Positions 42,657 to 52,010 are shown, counted from the stretch's first letter. The stretch: DNA of 64,000 nt from Streptomyces sp. CC0208 (GCF_003443735.1 NZ_CP031969.1:5084001-5148000); one strand, 5' to 3'. Numbers and translations are program-made. The notes: generated by a model from the letters alone, not told the origin.

Positions 42657-44180
42657 ATGACCTCCACCGAGACCTCCCTTTCGGGCATCCCCGACGTACC
42701 GTCCGCGGGCGACCGGCGTCGCTGGTTCGCTCTCGCCATCGTGATGACCGCGGCCTTCATGGACCTCGTCGACGTCACGATCGTCAACATCGCCATTCCG
42801 TCCATCCGGCAGGACTCCGGTGCCTCCGTCAGCCACATCCAGTGGATCACCGCCGGTTACGCCCTCGCCTTCGCGGCGGGGCTGATCACCGGAGGGCGGC
42901 TCGGTGACATCCACGGGCGCAAGCGGCTGTTCCTCGTCGGCATCGGCGGATTCACGCTCGCGTCGGCGCTGTGCGGCTTCGCCGCGAACCCGGACATGCT
43001 GGTCGCGGCCCGGATCCTGCAGGGCGGCATGGCGGCGATGATGGTGCCGCAGGTCCTGTCGATCGTGCACGCGACCTTCCCCGCACACGAGCGGGGCAAG
43101 GTGTTCGGGCTGTTCGGCGCGGTCGTCGGGCTGGGGGCCGTGTCCGGTCCGCTGCTCGGGGCGCTGCTGACCGAGTGGAACCTCTTCGGGCTCGAGTGGC
43201 GGCCGATCTTCCTCATCAACCTGCCGGTCGGGATCATGGGGCTCGTCCTCGGGAGCCGTTTCATCACCGAGTCCAAGGCCCCGCGGGCGCTGAAGCTGGA
43301 CCTGGTGGGCGTGGCCATGGTCGTGCTTGGACTGCTGATGCTGCTCTACCCGCTGACCCGCGGCGAGGAGCTGGACTGGCCGGTGTGGGGATACGTGTCG
43401 ATGGCCGGCGCGCCCCTCGTGTTCGCGGCGCTGGTGGCGTACGAGAAGCGCAAGGGCGAGCGGGACGGGTCGCCGCTGGTGGAGCTGTCGCTGTTCAGGG
43501 TGAAGAGTTTCGCGGCCGGGATCGCGGTGCAGACCGTGTTCGGCGTCGGGCTCGGCATCTTCTTCCTGGTGTGGACGCTGTACATGCAGACCGGTCTCGG
43601 CTGGAGCCCACTGCGGGCGGGGCTGACCGGGGTGCCGTTCTCGCTCGCGGTCTCCACGGCGGCGGGGCTGTCGGTCCAGAAGCTCGTGCCGCGGTTCGGG
43701 CGCGGGGTGCTCCAGGCCGGTGCGCTGCTGATGGCGGTCGGTGTGCTGCTCTACCTCTGGGAGGCCGAGCGGTACGGCATGTCGATCAGCTCGTGGCAGA
43801 TGGCGCTGCCGCTGGTCGTGATGGGCGTGGGCATGGGGCTGATCGTCGCGCCGCTCACCGACGCGGTGCTCTCGGAGGTGCCGCGCGAGCACGCCGGTTC
43901 GGCGTCGGGGCTGATCAACACCGTGCAGCAGATGGGCAACGCGCTGGGGCTCGGGCTGGTGTCGGTGGTGTTCTTCGGGGTCATCGGCGACGACCTGAGG
44001 CCGGAACAGGTGGGCCCGGCCTTCGTGGACGCCTTCCAGCACGCGCTCGGGTGGGTCGCCGCGGTGATGGGCGTGATCTTCCTGCTGATGTTCGCGCTGC
44101 CGAAGCGGCCCGTGTTGCAGGGGGAGGGGGCCGCCGGGCTTCCCGCGGTGGAGGAGAAGGAGCCGGAGCTCGTGTCCTGA
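42657..44180 (+). CDS. DHA2-type MFS multidrug exporter (second copy)
   Basis: 507 aa, 14 helices. Signature region AFMDLVDVTIVNIAIPSIRQ, motif A GGRLGDIHGRKRLFLVGIGG, and motif C region GLGAVSGPLLGALLTEWN. Same class as the exporter at 36419 but clearly diverged in sequence. ATG at 42657. Expression is likely set by the divergent WYL regulator. Tail is Glu-rich (AVEEKEPELVS). Confidence 0.93.
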   Translation: MTSTETSLSGIPDVPSAGDRRRWFALAIVMTAAFMDLVDVTIVNIAIPSIRQDSGASVSHIQWITAGYALAFAAGLITGGRLGDIHGRKRLFLVGIGGFTLASALCGFAANPDMLVAARILQGGMAAMMVPQVLSIVHATFPAHERGKVFGLFGAVVGLGAVSGPLLGALLTEWNLFGLEWRPIFLINLPVGIMGLVLGSRFITESKAPRALKLDLVGVAMVVLGLLMLLYPLTRGEELDWPVWGYVSMAGAPLVFAALVAYEKRKGERDGSPLVELSLFRVKSFAAGIAVQTVFGVGLGIFFLVWTLYMQTGLGWSPLRAGLTGVPFSLAVSTAAGLSVQKLVPRFGRGVLQAGALLMAVGVLLYLWEAERYGMSISSWQMALPLVVMGVGMGLIVAPLTDAVLSEVPREHAGSASGLINTVQQMGNALGLGLVSVVFFGVIGDDLRPEQVGPAFVDAFQHALGWVAAVMGVIFLLMFALPKRPVLQGEGAAGLPAVEEKEPELVS

Positions 44181-44191
44181 GGCACGGGGTG

Positions 44192-44227
44192 AAGGGCCCG
44201 GTACCCGCTGGGGTACCGGGCCCTTTT
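44192..44227 (+). terminator. Terminator of the second DHA2 exporter
   Basis: AAGGGCCCGGTACCC pairs with GGGTACCGGGCCC and a T run follows. It separates the exporter from the fructose operon. Confidence 0.85.
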
Positions 44228-44356
44228 CCGTACTCACCCCCCCCGGGAAGTCCGTTCATGCCCGGATGGGGTCCGAAACTGTTTACTTTCTGGAAATCCG
44301 GGCGTAGCCTCCCCACTGAAACCACACGTTCGGGCATCAGTCGGAGGTGAGCGGAC

Positions 44357-45118
44357 ATGTACGCACCGGAGCGACAGCAGGAGATCCTCCGGCTCGCCCG
44401 CGACGGCGGGCGGGTGGACGTCGTCTCGCTGGCCGAGGAGTTCCAGGTCACCGCCGAGACCATCCGGCGCGACCTGAAGGCCCTCGACCGCGCGGGACTG
44501 CTGCGCCGGGTGCACGGCGGGGCCATCCCGGCCGGACGTCTCGACTTCGAGCCGGACCTCGCCGAGCGCGAGACGACCGCGGCCGACGAGAAGGACCACA
44601 TCGCCAAGGCGGCCCTCGCCGAACTGCCGACCGAGGGCACCCTGATCCTCGACGCCGGCACGACCGTGGCCCGCCTCGCCGCCGCCGTCCCGCTGGAGGC
44701 CTCGCTCACCGTCGTCACGCACAGCCTGCCGATCGCGGCCCGCCTCGCGGACCACCCCGGCATCCAGCTCCACCTCGTCGGAGGGCGGGTACGGCACCGT
44801 ACGCGCGCCGCCGTCGACGCCTGGGCGCTGCGGGCGTACGGCGAGATCCGGGCCGACGTCCTCTTCGTGGCGGCCAACGGCTTCTCCGCCGAGCACGGCC
44901 TCACCACCCCCGACCTCGCCGAGGCCGCGGTCAAGCGCGCGGCGATCGCCGCCGCCCGCCGCGTGGTGCTGCTCGCCGACTCCGCCAAGCACGGCCAGGA
45001 GCACTTCGCCCGCTTCGGTGACCTGAGCGATGTGGACCTGCTGATCACCGACAGCGGGCTGAGCCCCGAAGACACCGTCGCCATCGAGCGTGGCGGCACG
45101 GAAGTAGTGCGCGCATGA
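44357..45118 (+). CDS. DeoR/GlpR-family regulator of the fructose operon
   Basis: 253 aa. DeoR helix-turn-helix at 6-60 (VDVVSLAEEFQVTAETIRRD; LLRRVHGGAIPAGRL), then a DeoRC sugar-phosphate sensing domain (LILDAGTTVARLAAAVP; VLFVAANGFSAEHGLTTPDL; VVLLADSAKHGQEHFARFG). First gene of the operon: its stop overlaps the fruK start by 4 bp (ATGA). Fructose 1-phosphate is the probable inducer, by family and neighbours. Confidence 0.93.
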   Translation: MYAPERQQEILRLARDGGRVDVVSLAEEFQVTAETIRRDLKALDRAGLLRRVHGGAIPAGRLDFEPDLAERETTAADEKDHIAKAALAELPTEGTLILDAGTTVARLAAAVPLEASLTVVTHSLPIAARLADHPGIQLHLVGGRVRHRTRAAVDAWALRAYGEIRADVLFVAANGFSAEHGLTTPDLAEAAVKRAAIAAARRVVLLADSAKHGQEHFARFGDLSDVDLLITDSGLSPEDTVAIERGGTEVVRA

Positions 45119-46062
45119 TCCTCACCGTCACCCCGAACCCGTCCCTGGACCGTACGTACGAGGTCCCGTCCCTGGAGCGCGGCGAGGTCATCCGCGCCAC
45201 CGGTGAACGCATGGACCCCGGCGGCAAGGGCGTCAACGTCTCGCGGGCCGTCACGGCCGCCGGACAGCGCACGGTCGCGGTCCTGCCCCTGGGTGGGGCG
45301 CCGGGGGCCCTCGTCGCCGACCTGCTCGACGCGCAGGGCATCGAGGTCGCCCCGGTCCCGGTCGCCGGGGCGACCCGGTCGAACATCGCGCTCGCCGAGT
45401 CGGACGGGGTGCTCACGAAGATCAACGCGCCGGGCCCCGAACTGTCGGCCGCCGAGCAGGAGTTGCTGCTGGAGACGGTCCGCACGCAGTCGCGTGACGC
45501 CGCGTGGATCGCGTGCTGCGGAAGCCTGCCCCGGGGCCTCGCGCCCTCCTGGTACGCCGAGGTCGTCGCGCGGGCGCACGCCGGTGGTGCGCGGATCGCG
45601 CTGGACACCTCGGGGCCCGCGCTCCTGGCGGCACTGCGCGAACGGCCCGACGTGGTGAAGCCCAACGCCGAGGAGCTCGCGGAGGCCGTCGGGCGCCCCC
45701 TGTCCACGGTGGGCGACGCGGTGAAGGCGGCCGAGGAACTGCGGGAGATGGGTGCGCGGGCGGTCCTCGCGAGCCTGGGTGCCGACGGACAGCTGCTCGT
45801 GGACGGCTCGGGCGCCTGGTTCGCCAGCGCGCGCGTGGCGGCCGTACGCAGCAATGTCGGCGCCGGCGACTCGTCGCTGGCCGGCTTCCTGATCGCCGGC
45901 GGCAGCGGCCCCGAGGCGCTCGCCTCCGCGGTCGCGCACGGCGCGGCGGCCGTCCAGCTGCCCGGCAGCGTCATGCCGACGCCGGACGACCTGGACCCGG
46001 CCGCGGTGACGGTCACGGCCGAGGTGCCGGTGGACCGGGTGCTGAAGGAGCCGGTGTCATGA
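45115..46062 (+). CDS. fruK: 1-phosphofructokinase
   Basis: 315 aa PfkB-family kinase. N-terminal MILTVTPNPSLDRTYEVPSL, PfkB signature 1 around MDPGGKGVNVSRAVTAAGQR, substrate loop CCGSLPRGLAPSWY, and the anion-hole/catalytic Asp in VGAGDSSLAGFLIAGG. Phosphorylates fructose 1-phosphate delivered by the PTS permease to fructose 1,6-bisphosphate. It overlaps the regulator upstream and a small ORF downstream by 4 bp each. Confidence 0.95.
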   Translation: MILTVTPNPSLDRTYEVPSLERGEVIRATGERMDPGGKGVNVSRAVTAAGQRTVAVLPLGGAPGALVADLLDAQGIEVAPVPVAGATRSNIALAESDGVLTKINAPGPELSAAEQELLLETVRTQSRDAAWIACCGSLPRGLAPSWYAEVVARAHAGGARIALDTSGPALLAALRERPDVVKPNAEELAEAVGRPLSTVGDAVKAAEELREMGARAVLASLGADGQLLVDGSGAWFASARVAAVRSNVGAGDSSLAGFLIAGGSGPEALASAVAHGAAAVQLPGSVMPTPDDLDPAAVTVTAEVPVDRVLKEPVS

Positions 46063-46244
46063 CCGGCCCGGTCAAGGTGGCGTCCGGTACGACGGACCTG
46101 CGTGCTGTCGGTACGGCCGGGTCGGCGCTGTTACTCCCCGCCCGCACCCCCCTCCCCCCGAACCCCCACCGCACCATCCCCGTCCCCACCCCTCCCGCCC
46201 ATCCCACCCCCCGGGCGATACGCGTGCGAAGGAGCCCGCGATGA
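46059..46244 (+). CDS. Small ORF linking fruK and fruA
   Basis: 61 codons from ATG 46059. It overlaps fruK by ATGA at its start and fruA by ATGA at its end, so a ribosome could pass through the whole operon. The first half is ordinary (MTGPVKVASGTTDLRAVGTA); the second is Pro-rich from C-runs and lacks any known domain. It may be a coupling ORF without protein function, or chance. A good ribosome site for fruA (GAAGGAG, 46221 region) also exists within it. Confidence 0.35.
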   Translation: MTGPVKVASGTTDLRAVGTAGSALLLPARTPLPPNPHRTIPVPTPPAHPTPRAIRVRRSPR

Positions 46245-48292
46245 GCGACATGATCACCGCGGACCTGGTCGATCTCGACCTGTCCGCCGACACCAAGGAA
46301 GCGGCGGCCCGTGCCCTCGCCGAGCGCATGGTCGCCCTGGGCCGGGTGACCGACCTGGAGGGCTTCCTCGCCGACGTGGCCGCCCGCGAGGCCCAGATGC
46401 CGACCGGCCTCGACGGCGGCATCGGCATCCCGCACTGCCGCAGCGAGCACGTCACCGAGCCGACGCTCGCCTTCGGACGCAGCTCCGCCGGGATCGACTT
46501 CGGCGCGCCGGACGGACCCGCCGACCTGATCTTCCTGATCGCCGCACCGGCCGGCGCGGACGACGCCCACCTGACGATCCTGTCCTCCCTCGCGCGGCAG
46601 CTGATGAACGCCGAGTTCACGGAAGCGCTGCGGTCGGCCGGGGACGCGGCGGGCGCGGCGGCACTGATCCGCGGCGACGAGGCACCGGCGGCCGCCGAGG
46701 CCACGCCGGGTGCCACCGAAGACTCCGTTGCGGCATCGGCGGCGGCCTCCGCCGATGCCGCAACGGCCACTCCCCACGTTCCCGAGGCCCCCTTCCGGAT
46801 CGTCGCCGTCACCTCCTGCCCGACCGGTATCGCCCACACCTACATGGCGGCCGAGTCGCTGGAGAACGCCGGCCGCGAGGCGGGCGTCGAACTCGTCGTC
46901 GAGACCCAGGGCTCGGCCGGATTCGAGCGGCTGGACCCGGCGGCCATCGCGGCGGCGGACGGCGTGATCTTCGCCCACGACGTCCCCGTACGCGACAAGG
47001 ACCGCTTCGCCGGCAAGCCCACCGTCGACGTCGGTGTGAAGGCGGGCATCAACCGCGCCGCCGAACTCATCACCGAGGTCCGCGGGAAGGCGGAGCGCGG
47101 CGAGGTGACGGCGGGCGCCGGCGCGGGTGCGGGGACGCCGGTCGAGCGGGCCGGCGAGTCCGGCGACAGCTACGGCACCAAGCTCCGCAAGTGGCTGATG
47201 ACCGGCGTGAGTTACATGGTCCCGTTCGTCGCAGCGGGCGGCCTGCTGCTCGCCCTCGGGTTCGCCGTCGGCGGCTGGCAGATCGCGAGCGCGCCCTCGG
47301 TCATGAAGCACTTCTCCTGGACCGAGATCGACAGCTGGGGCGCCCTGCTGTTCCAGATCGGCCAGGTCGCCTTCGGCTTCCTCATCCCGGTGCTCGCCGG
47401 ATACATCGCCTACGGCATGGCGGACCGCCCCGGTCTCGTCCCCGGCTTCGTCGGCGGAATGATCGCCTCCAACATCGCCGCGGGCTTCCTCGGCGGTCTG
47501 GTCGCCGGTCTGCTGGCGGGTGCCGTGGTCCTCTCGATCCAGCGGATCAAGATCCCGCCGGTGCTGCGGGGCATCATGCCGGTGGTCGTGATCCCGCTGA
47601 TCTCCTCGCTGATCGTCGGCTTCCTGATGTTCGTCGTGATCGGCAAGCCCATCGCCGAGGCCCAGAAGGGCATGACGGACTGGCTGAGCGGCCTCTCCGG
47701 CACCAACGCGATCCTGCTCGGCGTCCTCCTCGGCCTGATGATGTGCTTCGACCTCGGCGGCCCCGTCAACAAGGTCGCGTACGCCTTCGCCACCGCCGGA
47801 ATCGCCGTGCAGGACCCGAGCGACTCCGCGATGAAGGTCATGGCCGCCGTGATGGCCGCGGGCATGGTCCCGCCGCTGGGCATGGCTCTGGCCACCACCG
47901 TCCGCAAGAAGCTCTTCACCGAGACCGAGCGCGAGAACGGCAAGGCCGCCTGGGTTCTGGGCGCGTCCTTCATCTCCGAGGGCGCTATCCCGTTCGCGGC
48001 GGCCGACCCGCTGCGGGTCATCCCGGCCTCGATGGCGGGCGGCGCGGTCACCGGCGCTCTGTCGATGGCCTTCGGCGCCACCCTGCGCGCCCCGCACGGC
48101 GGCATCTTCGTGGTCCCGCTGATCGGCAGCCCGTTCCTCTACCTGATCGCCATCGCGGCAGGCGTGTGTGTCACGACCGCACTGGTGGTCGTCCTGAAGA
48201 GCATGCGCAAGCCGGCACCGGGAACGACGGCCACCGCGGCCCCGGATGCCGCCGCTCCGGCGGCCGAGCACAAGCAGCCGATAGCCGCCTGA
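46241..48292 (+). CDS. fruA: PTS fructose permease, EIIABC fusion
   Basis: 683 aa. EIIA at about 1-150, with the phospho-His motif GGIGIPHCRSEHV. An Ala-rich linker follows, then EIIB at about 185-285 with the phospho-Cys motif VAVTSCPTGIAHTYMAAESL. EIIC at about 310-660 has about eight to ten helices (MVPFVAAGGLLLALGF; FDLGGPVNKVAYAFATAGIA; FISEGAIPFAAADPLRVIPA). Takes up fructose as fructose 1-phosphate across the cytoplasmic membrane. EI and HPr are not in the window. Confidence 0.96.
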   Translation: MSDMITADLVDLDLSADTKEAAARALAERMVALGRVTDLEGFLADVAAREAQMPTGLDGGIGIPHCRSEHVTEPTLAFGRSSAGIDFGAPDGPADLIFLIAAPAGADDAHLTILSSLARQLMNAEFTEALRSAGDAAGAAALIRGDEAPAAAEATPGATEDSVAASAAASADAATATPHVPEAPFRIVAVTSCPTGIAHTYMAAESLENAGREAGVELVVETQGSAGFERLDPAAIAAADGVIFAHDVPVRDKDRFAGKPTVDVGVKAGINRAAELITEVRGKAERGEVTAGAGAGAGTPVERAGESGDSYGTKLRKWLMTGVSYMVPFVAAGGLLLALGFAVGGWQIASAPSVMKHFSWTEIDSWGALLFQIGQVAFGFLIPVLAGYIAYGMADRPGLVPGFVGGMIASNIAAGFLGGLVAGLLAGAVVLSIQRIKIPPVLRGIMPVVVIPLISSLIVGFLMFVVIGKPIAEAQKGMTDWLSGLSGTNAILLGVLLGLMMCFDLGGPVNKVAYAFATAGIAVQDPSDSAMKVMAAVMAAGMVPPLGMALATTVRKKLFTETERENGKAAWVLGASFISEGAIPFAAADPLRVIPASMAGGAVTGALSMAFGATLRAPHGGIFVVPLIGSPFLYLIAIAAGVCVTTALVVVLKSMRKPAPGTTATAAPDAAAPAAEHKQPIAA

Positions 48293-48344
48293 CGCTGCCC
48301 CTTTGGGGCGGCTGTGAGCTGTTCACGGCAACTGCGAGATACGT

Positions 48345-48374
48345 CACGGTCCGGGACCAAAGTCCCGGACCGTG
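48345..48374. terminator. Terminator-like hairpin after fruA
   Basis: A perfect 13-bp stem (CACGGTCCGGGAC with GTCCCGGACCGTG) and a 4-nt loop. No T-tract follows. It ends 16 bp before the next gene start. Confidence 0.75.
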
Positions 48375-48390
48375 GTGTCTACTGGAACGC

Positions 48391-48645
48391 ATGCCTGAGC
48401 ACGTCTCCGTCTACCAGTTGCTTGGTGTCACGCTTCTCGTCCTGGTGGCCTTCGCCTGGACGGCGGGGTTGGCCTACCTGCTGCGGCACGGCCGCCACGA
48501 GGCCGTCGCGTGGCGCGTCGACCACGGCCTGCCCGCCTTTCCCCGCCAGCGCCAGGCCGCTCCCGGCCACGAGTCCGTCCAGCTGACCCCGGCCGAGGAG
48601 GACGCGTTCGCGGGTCTGGTACGACAGCTCGGCGGCCGTCGCTGA
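48391..48645 (+). CDS. Small single-pass membrane protein
   Basis: 84 aa. One membrane helix at about 9-32 (VYQLLGVTLLVLVAFAWTAG) followed by a soluble tail with LTPAEEDAFAGLVRQLGGRR. A conserved kind of streptomycete protein without known function. ATG at 48391 has only a poor ribosome site, while TCTACT seven bases upstream could be a -10 box, making the message leaderless. Confidence 0.7.
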   Translation: MPEHVSVYQLLGVTLLVLVAFAWTAGLAYLLRHGRHEAVAWRVDHGLPAFPRQRQAAPGHESVQLTPAEEDAFAGLVRQLGGRR

Positions 48646-48663
48646 GCGGAACCGCCGGCCCGC

Positions 48664-49410
48664 TCAGGAGACCCGAGCAGCGCGCCGCTCCATGGCGTCG
48701 CGGGCCGCGTCCTCGGTGACGTACACCTCGCACATGTGCCGCCCGTCGGGCGTCGCCGTGTGCTCTACCTCCCACAGGGAGATCTCCGCCCCGTCGCGCA
48801 GCAGGAACGCGTGCTCGTAGAGCGAGAAGCCCAGCCCGGCGCGCCCCGCCCGGCACGGGCGCCCGAACGCCTGCGTGATCCGGTGCGCGAACGCCTCCGC
48901 CAGCAGCGCGGCCGTCTTCGGGCCGGGCCGGTCCGTGTTCTCCGCGCGGCGCAGCAGCCGGCGCGCGTGGTCCGCCGAGTCGTCCGGGACGTAGGCGTGC
49001 CGTGGCAGGTGCACGGGCGAGAGCTGCACCGTCACCGGCAGCTCGAAGTCCGGGGTGTCCGGCGGCAACGGCAGCCGCGCGGTCGCCGCACGCAGCTCCT
49101 CCTCGTCGACGTACACCTCGTGCTGCGGGACGCTGTCCCGCCCGGTGTTGTGGACGAGCTCCCACAGAGTCAGCGCCGAGCCGTCGGCGAGCAGCCAGGT
49201 GTGCCGGTACGTCTCCCGGTGCAGCCCCGCGCTGTGGTGCGCGGAGTGCAGCGAACTGTCGTACGCCAGCGCGCAGTCCAGTCTGCGGATCGTCTCGTCG
49301 GGCAGCTCGAAGGAGTTCAGGGCACGGCCGAGGAGCCGCGCGAGGTGCTCCTCCGGAGACTCGGGCGACTCGGGTGGTTCGTACGCTGCCGTCTCGTACG
49401 GAACGCTCAA
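48664..49410 (-). CDS. DUF6227 family protein
   Basis: 248 aa, soluble. Two similar halves each contain a line such as TWLLADGSALTLWELVHNT and AFLLRDGAEISLWEVEHTA, followed by an EVYV segment, so the protein looks like an internal duplication. The N-terminus is acidic and Pro/Glu-rich with LARLLGRALNSFELPDETIR. Actinobacteria-specific family, function unknown. ATG at 49410. Confidence 0.8.
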   Translation of the reverse strand: MSVPYETAAYEPPESPESPEEHLARLLGRALNSFELPDETIRRLDCALAYDSSLHSAHHSAGLHRETYRHTWLLADGSALTLWELVHNTGRDSVPQHEVYVDEEELRAATARLPLPPDTPDFELPVTVQLSPVHLPRHAYVPDDSADHARRLLRRAENTDRPGPKTAALLAEAFAHRITQAFGRPCRAGRAGLGFSLYEHAFLLRDGAEISLWEVEHTATPDGRHMCEVYVTEDAARDAMERRAARVS

Positions 49411-49587
49411 GGTTTCTCCCGGCGTTGCTGCATGTCACCTTGTGGGTGCATACCGTAGCCCCTCGGTCGGACATCATGTCCGGGAACCGAGAAAACGTAC
49501 GCCCGGAAAACGTCCGGGCCGCGCAGGATGTTCCCGCGCGTCCCGACGAACCGTCAAAACCCCCCGGTCAGAGGCTGCTTGGAGCGA

Positions 49588-50829
49588 TCAGGAGGTACCG
49601 GCGGCACTCCCCGCGACCCACTCGTTCCATGACATGTTCCAACCGTTCAGCCCGTTGTCGGGGGCCACCGTCTTGTCCGGGGAGTTCTTCACGATCACCA
49701 CGTCCCCGACCAGCGAGTTGTCGTAGAACCACTTGGCCGGGGTGTTCGCCTGCCCGCCCTTGACGTCCCGCAGTCCGACGCATCCGTGACTGGTGCCGGT
49801 GCGTCCGAAGGGCGGATTCCCCTGGTTGTACCAGTAGTTGCCGTGGATGAAGGTCCCCGACTGCGTCAGCCGCATCGCGTCCGGGACATCAGGAATGTCG
49901 TACGCGTTGGCCAGCGCGACCGTCCGGCTGTCCATGCGGATCTTCTTGTACTTCTCGGAGATCACCATCTGCCCGTTGTAGGTGGTGAACTCGGGGCTGC
50001 CCGTCGAGATCGGCACCGACTTCACGGTCCGCCCGTCCCGCACGACCTTCATGGTCTGGGTGTCGGCGTCCACGGTGGACACCTGCGAGCGCCCGACCGT
50101 GAAGCTGACGGTCCTCTCCTGCACGCCGGTGACGCCGTCGGCGGCCTTGACCCCGTCCAGGTCGATCTTCATCGTGACCTTGGAGCCGGCCTTCCAGTAC
50201 TCCTCGGGCCGGAAGTCGAGCCGCTGCGCCCCGAACCAGTGCCCCACCACCTGCTGCCCGCTGCTGGAGCTGACGGTGATGTGCGACTGCACGGCCTTCT
50301 TGTCGCTGATCGCCTTGTCGAAGCTGAACGACACCGGCATCCCCACACCGACCGTCGTCCCGTTGTCCGGCGTGTACGTCCCGATGAAGCTGTTCGCCTT
50401 CGAGACGGTCGTGAACACCGACTTCGCGGTCACGGCCTTGCCGTCCGAGTCCTTGGCCGTCGCGGCTATCTCGTACTTCGTCCCCCGCTCCAACTGCTCC
50501 TCGGGCTTCCAGCTCCCGCCGCCCGCGGCCAACGCCCCCGGCACCTCCTGCCCCGTGCCCGCCACGGTCATCTTCACGCCGGTCAGCGTGCCGTCGCTGA
50601 CCTTCACGCCGGTCCTGTTGATCGACGCACCCGTCGAACCGTTCTTGGCGGAGATGGCGATCTCCGCCGCGGACGTCTTCGCGGGGTCCTTGCCGCCCTT
50701 GCCTTCACTCTTGTCGGAGTCGCCTCCGCACGCGGTGAGGGTGAGGGCACCGACCATCAGGACGGCACAGGCCCCCAGTGCGCGCCGCGCTGCTATGTCC
50801 GGCGATGTCACTGGCTGCTCCAGATTCAT
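49588..50829 (-). CDS. Lipoprotein L,D-transpeptidase with Ig-like domains
   Basis: 413 aa. Lipobox LTLTACGG at about residue 31-37. Two Ig-like domains follow (about 55-140 and 150-250: ITVSSSSGQQVVGHWFG). The YkuD catalytic domain is at about 255-385, with HGNYWYNQGNPPFGRTG and the nucleophile motif SHGCVGLRD. Forms 3-3 cross-links in peptidoglycan outside the membrane, as in LdtMt2-type enzymes. ATG at 50829. Stands alone. Confidence 0.95.
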   Translation of the reverse strand: MNLEQPVTSPDIAARRALGACAVLMVGALTLTACGGDSDKSEGKGGKDPAKTSAAEIAISAKNGSTGASINRTGVKVSDGTLTGVKMTVAGTGQEVPGALAAGGGSWKPEEQLERGTKYEIAATAKDSDGKAVTAKSVFTTVSKANSFIGTYTPDNGTTVGVGMPVSFSFDKAISDKKAVQSHITVSSSSGQQVVGHWFGAQRLDFRPEEYWKAGSKVTMKIDLDGVKAADGVTGVQERTVSFTVGRSQVSTVDADTQTMKVVRDGRTVKSVPISTGSPEFTTYNGQMVISEKYKKIRMDSRTVALANAYDIPDVPDAMRLTQSGTFIHGNYWYNQGNPPFGRTGTSHGCVGLRDVKGGQANTPAKWFYDNSLVGDVVIVKNSPDKTVAPDNGLNGWNMSWNEWVAGSAAGTS

Positions 50830-50970
50830 GCGATATGCGTGGCCCGCTCCACCCGGTGAAGAAAGAGGGACCCGGTCCCTGCCCGGGTTCCCTGACAGCG
50901 AGACGAATGCGCTTGAGTTGGGGCGTGGCGCCTACGAGGGTGCCGGGTTCGGTTGTGGGGCGGCTGCGGG

Positions 50971-51013
50971 CCGGTGGGGGCTGGTCGCGCAGTTCCCCGC
51001 GCCCCTGGGTGGG
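50971..51013. repeat. Intergenic repeat, left arm beside the insertion sequence
   Basis: CTGGTCGCGCAGTTCCCCGC and flanking GGTGGGG/CCCCTGGGTGGG form a clean copy of the streptomycete intergenic repeat. The 50830-51150 gap holds nothing else recognisable. The inverted mate lies at 52128, on the other side of the insertion sequence. Confidence 0.75.
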
Positions 51014-51150
51014 TGCAGTCGCCGACGCCACGATGGACCGTTTGCCGGACCGCGCGCCACGGTGGGCCGTTGGCCGCGTACGGCGGGAAGGGGACGGGGT
51101 GGGGGGTGTCCGCCCGCAGCGGCCGGCGTCCGTTACAGGGCACCGTTTAA

Positions 51151-52010
51151 GAGGTCATTTCAGTTGGTGAGTCGGCGGTGACATATGAGTGTCGCGGCGA
51201 TGGCGGTGAAGGCGAGGAAGTGTTCAGGCTTGCGCTCGTAGCGGCGGTGCAGGCGTCGGCAGCCGGACAGCCAGGACACGGTCCGCTCCACGACCCAGCG
51301 GTGCCGGCCCAGGCGTTGGGATGACTCGATGCCTTTACGGGCCAGGCGGTGCCGGATGCCACGGGACGCCAGCCATCGTCGCAGGTGGCGGTAGTCGTAG
51401 CCCTTGTCCCCGTGCAGCTTGCCGGGCCGTCGGCGGCGGGGACCGCGACGTGAACGGATCGGCGGGATGCCGCGGACCAGCGGTATCAGTGCCTGGCTGT
51501 CGTGGAGGTTCGCCGCGGAGATGCCGATCGACAGAGGCAGACCACGGCGGTCCACGATCAGGTGGATTTTCGAACCCTTCTTGCCGCGGTCGGTCGGATT
51601 CGGTCCCGTCAGCTGCCCCCTTTGAGGGCCCGGACGCTGACGGAGTCGATCGCGCACCGCGACCAGTCCAGTCCGCCGCGGGAACCAAGTTCGTCCAGGA
51701 CCAGCCGGTGGAGCTTGGCCCACACCCTGGCCTCGGTCCACTCGGTGAACCGGCGAAAGGCGGTCACGCCCGACAGGCCGAAGCCCGGCGGCAGTTGGTT
51801 CCAGGTGCAGCCCGAGGTGGCCACGAAGATGATCGCGGCCAGCACTTCACGGTCCCCTCGCCGCCGATGCCCTCCACCCTGCGGGCGTTCCGGGGCCGGC
51901 GGGACCACCCGCTGGAACAACTCCCACAGGTCCTCCGGCGCCAACCGTTCGACAAGCGCAGCAGTCATCACCTCAGACTGCCGCAAGATCACACCAACTG
52001 AAATGACGTC
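51151..52010 (-). mobile_element. IS5-family insertion sequence, 860 bp
   Basis: Terminal inverted repeats GAGGTCATTTCAGTTGGTG (left) and GACGTCATTTCAGTTGGTG (right end, reversed) match at 18 of 19 bases. The flanks read TAA on both sides (51148-51150 and 52011-52013), a likely 3-bp target duplication. One transposase in two overlapping frames fills the element. It appears complete and potentially active. Confidence 0.9.
51160..51968 (-). CDS. IS5-family transposase in two frames (programmed frameshift)
   Basis: Frame A runs from ATG 51968 to a stop at 51609 (119 aa) and carries the N-terminal DUF4096-like part and the first catalytic Asp (DWSRCAIDSVSVRALKGG). Frame B continues with LTGPNPTDRGKKGSKIHLIV, the second Asp (LHGDKGYDYRHLRRW) and the Glu (GRHRWVVERTVSWLSGCRRL), ending at 51160. 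The overlap near 51620 contains CAAAGGGGG, a plausible slippage site. Combined length is about 268 aa, normal for the group. Confidence 0.9.

Noticed and set aside
44241..44356. Operator for the fructose-operon DeoR regulator
   Set aside because: The leader has AT-rich GAAACTGTTTACTTTCTGGA, but no convincing repeat pair of the DeoR kind could be picked out by eye.
46102..48390. Long plus-strand frame running across fruA into the small gene at 48391
   Set aside because: Off-frame shadow of fruA; only its last 84 codons are a real gene with its own start.
49495..49535. Direct repeat of GAAAACGTACGCCCG and GAAAACGTCCGGGCC upstream of the DUF6227 gene
   Set aside because: Only two imperfect copies, no symmetry, and no clear link to a regulator; could be chance.
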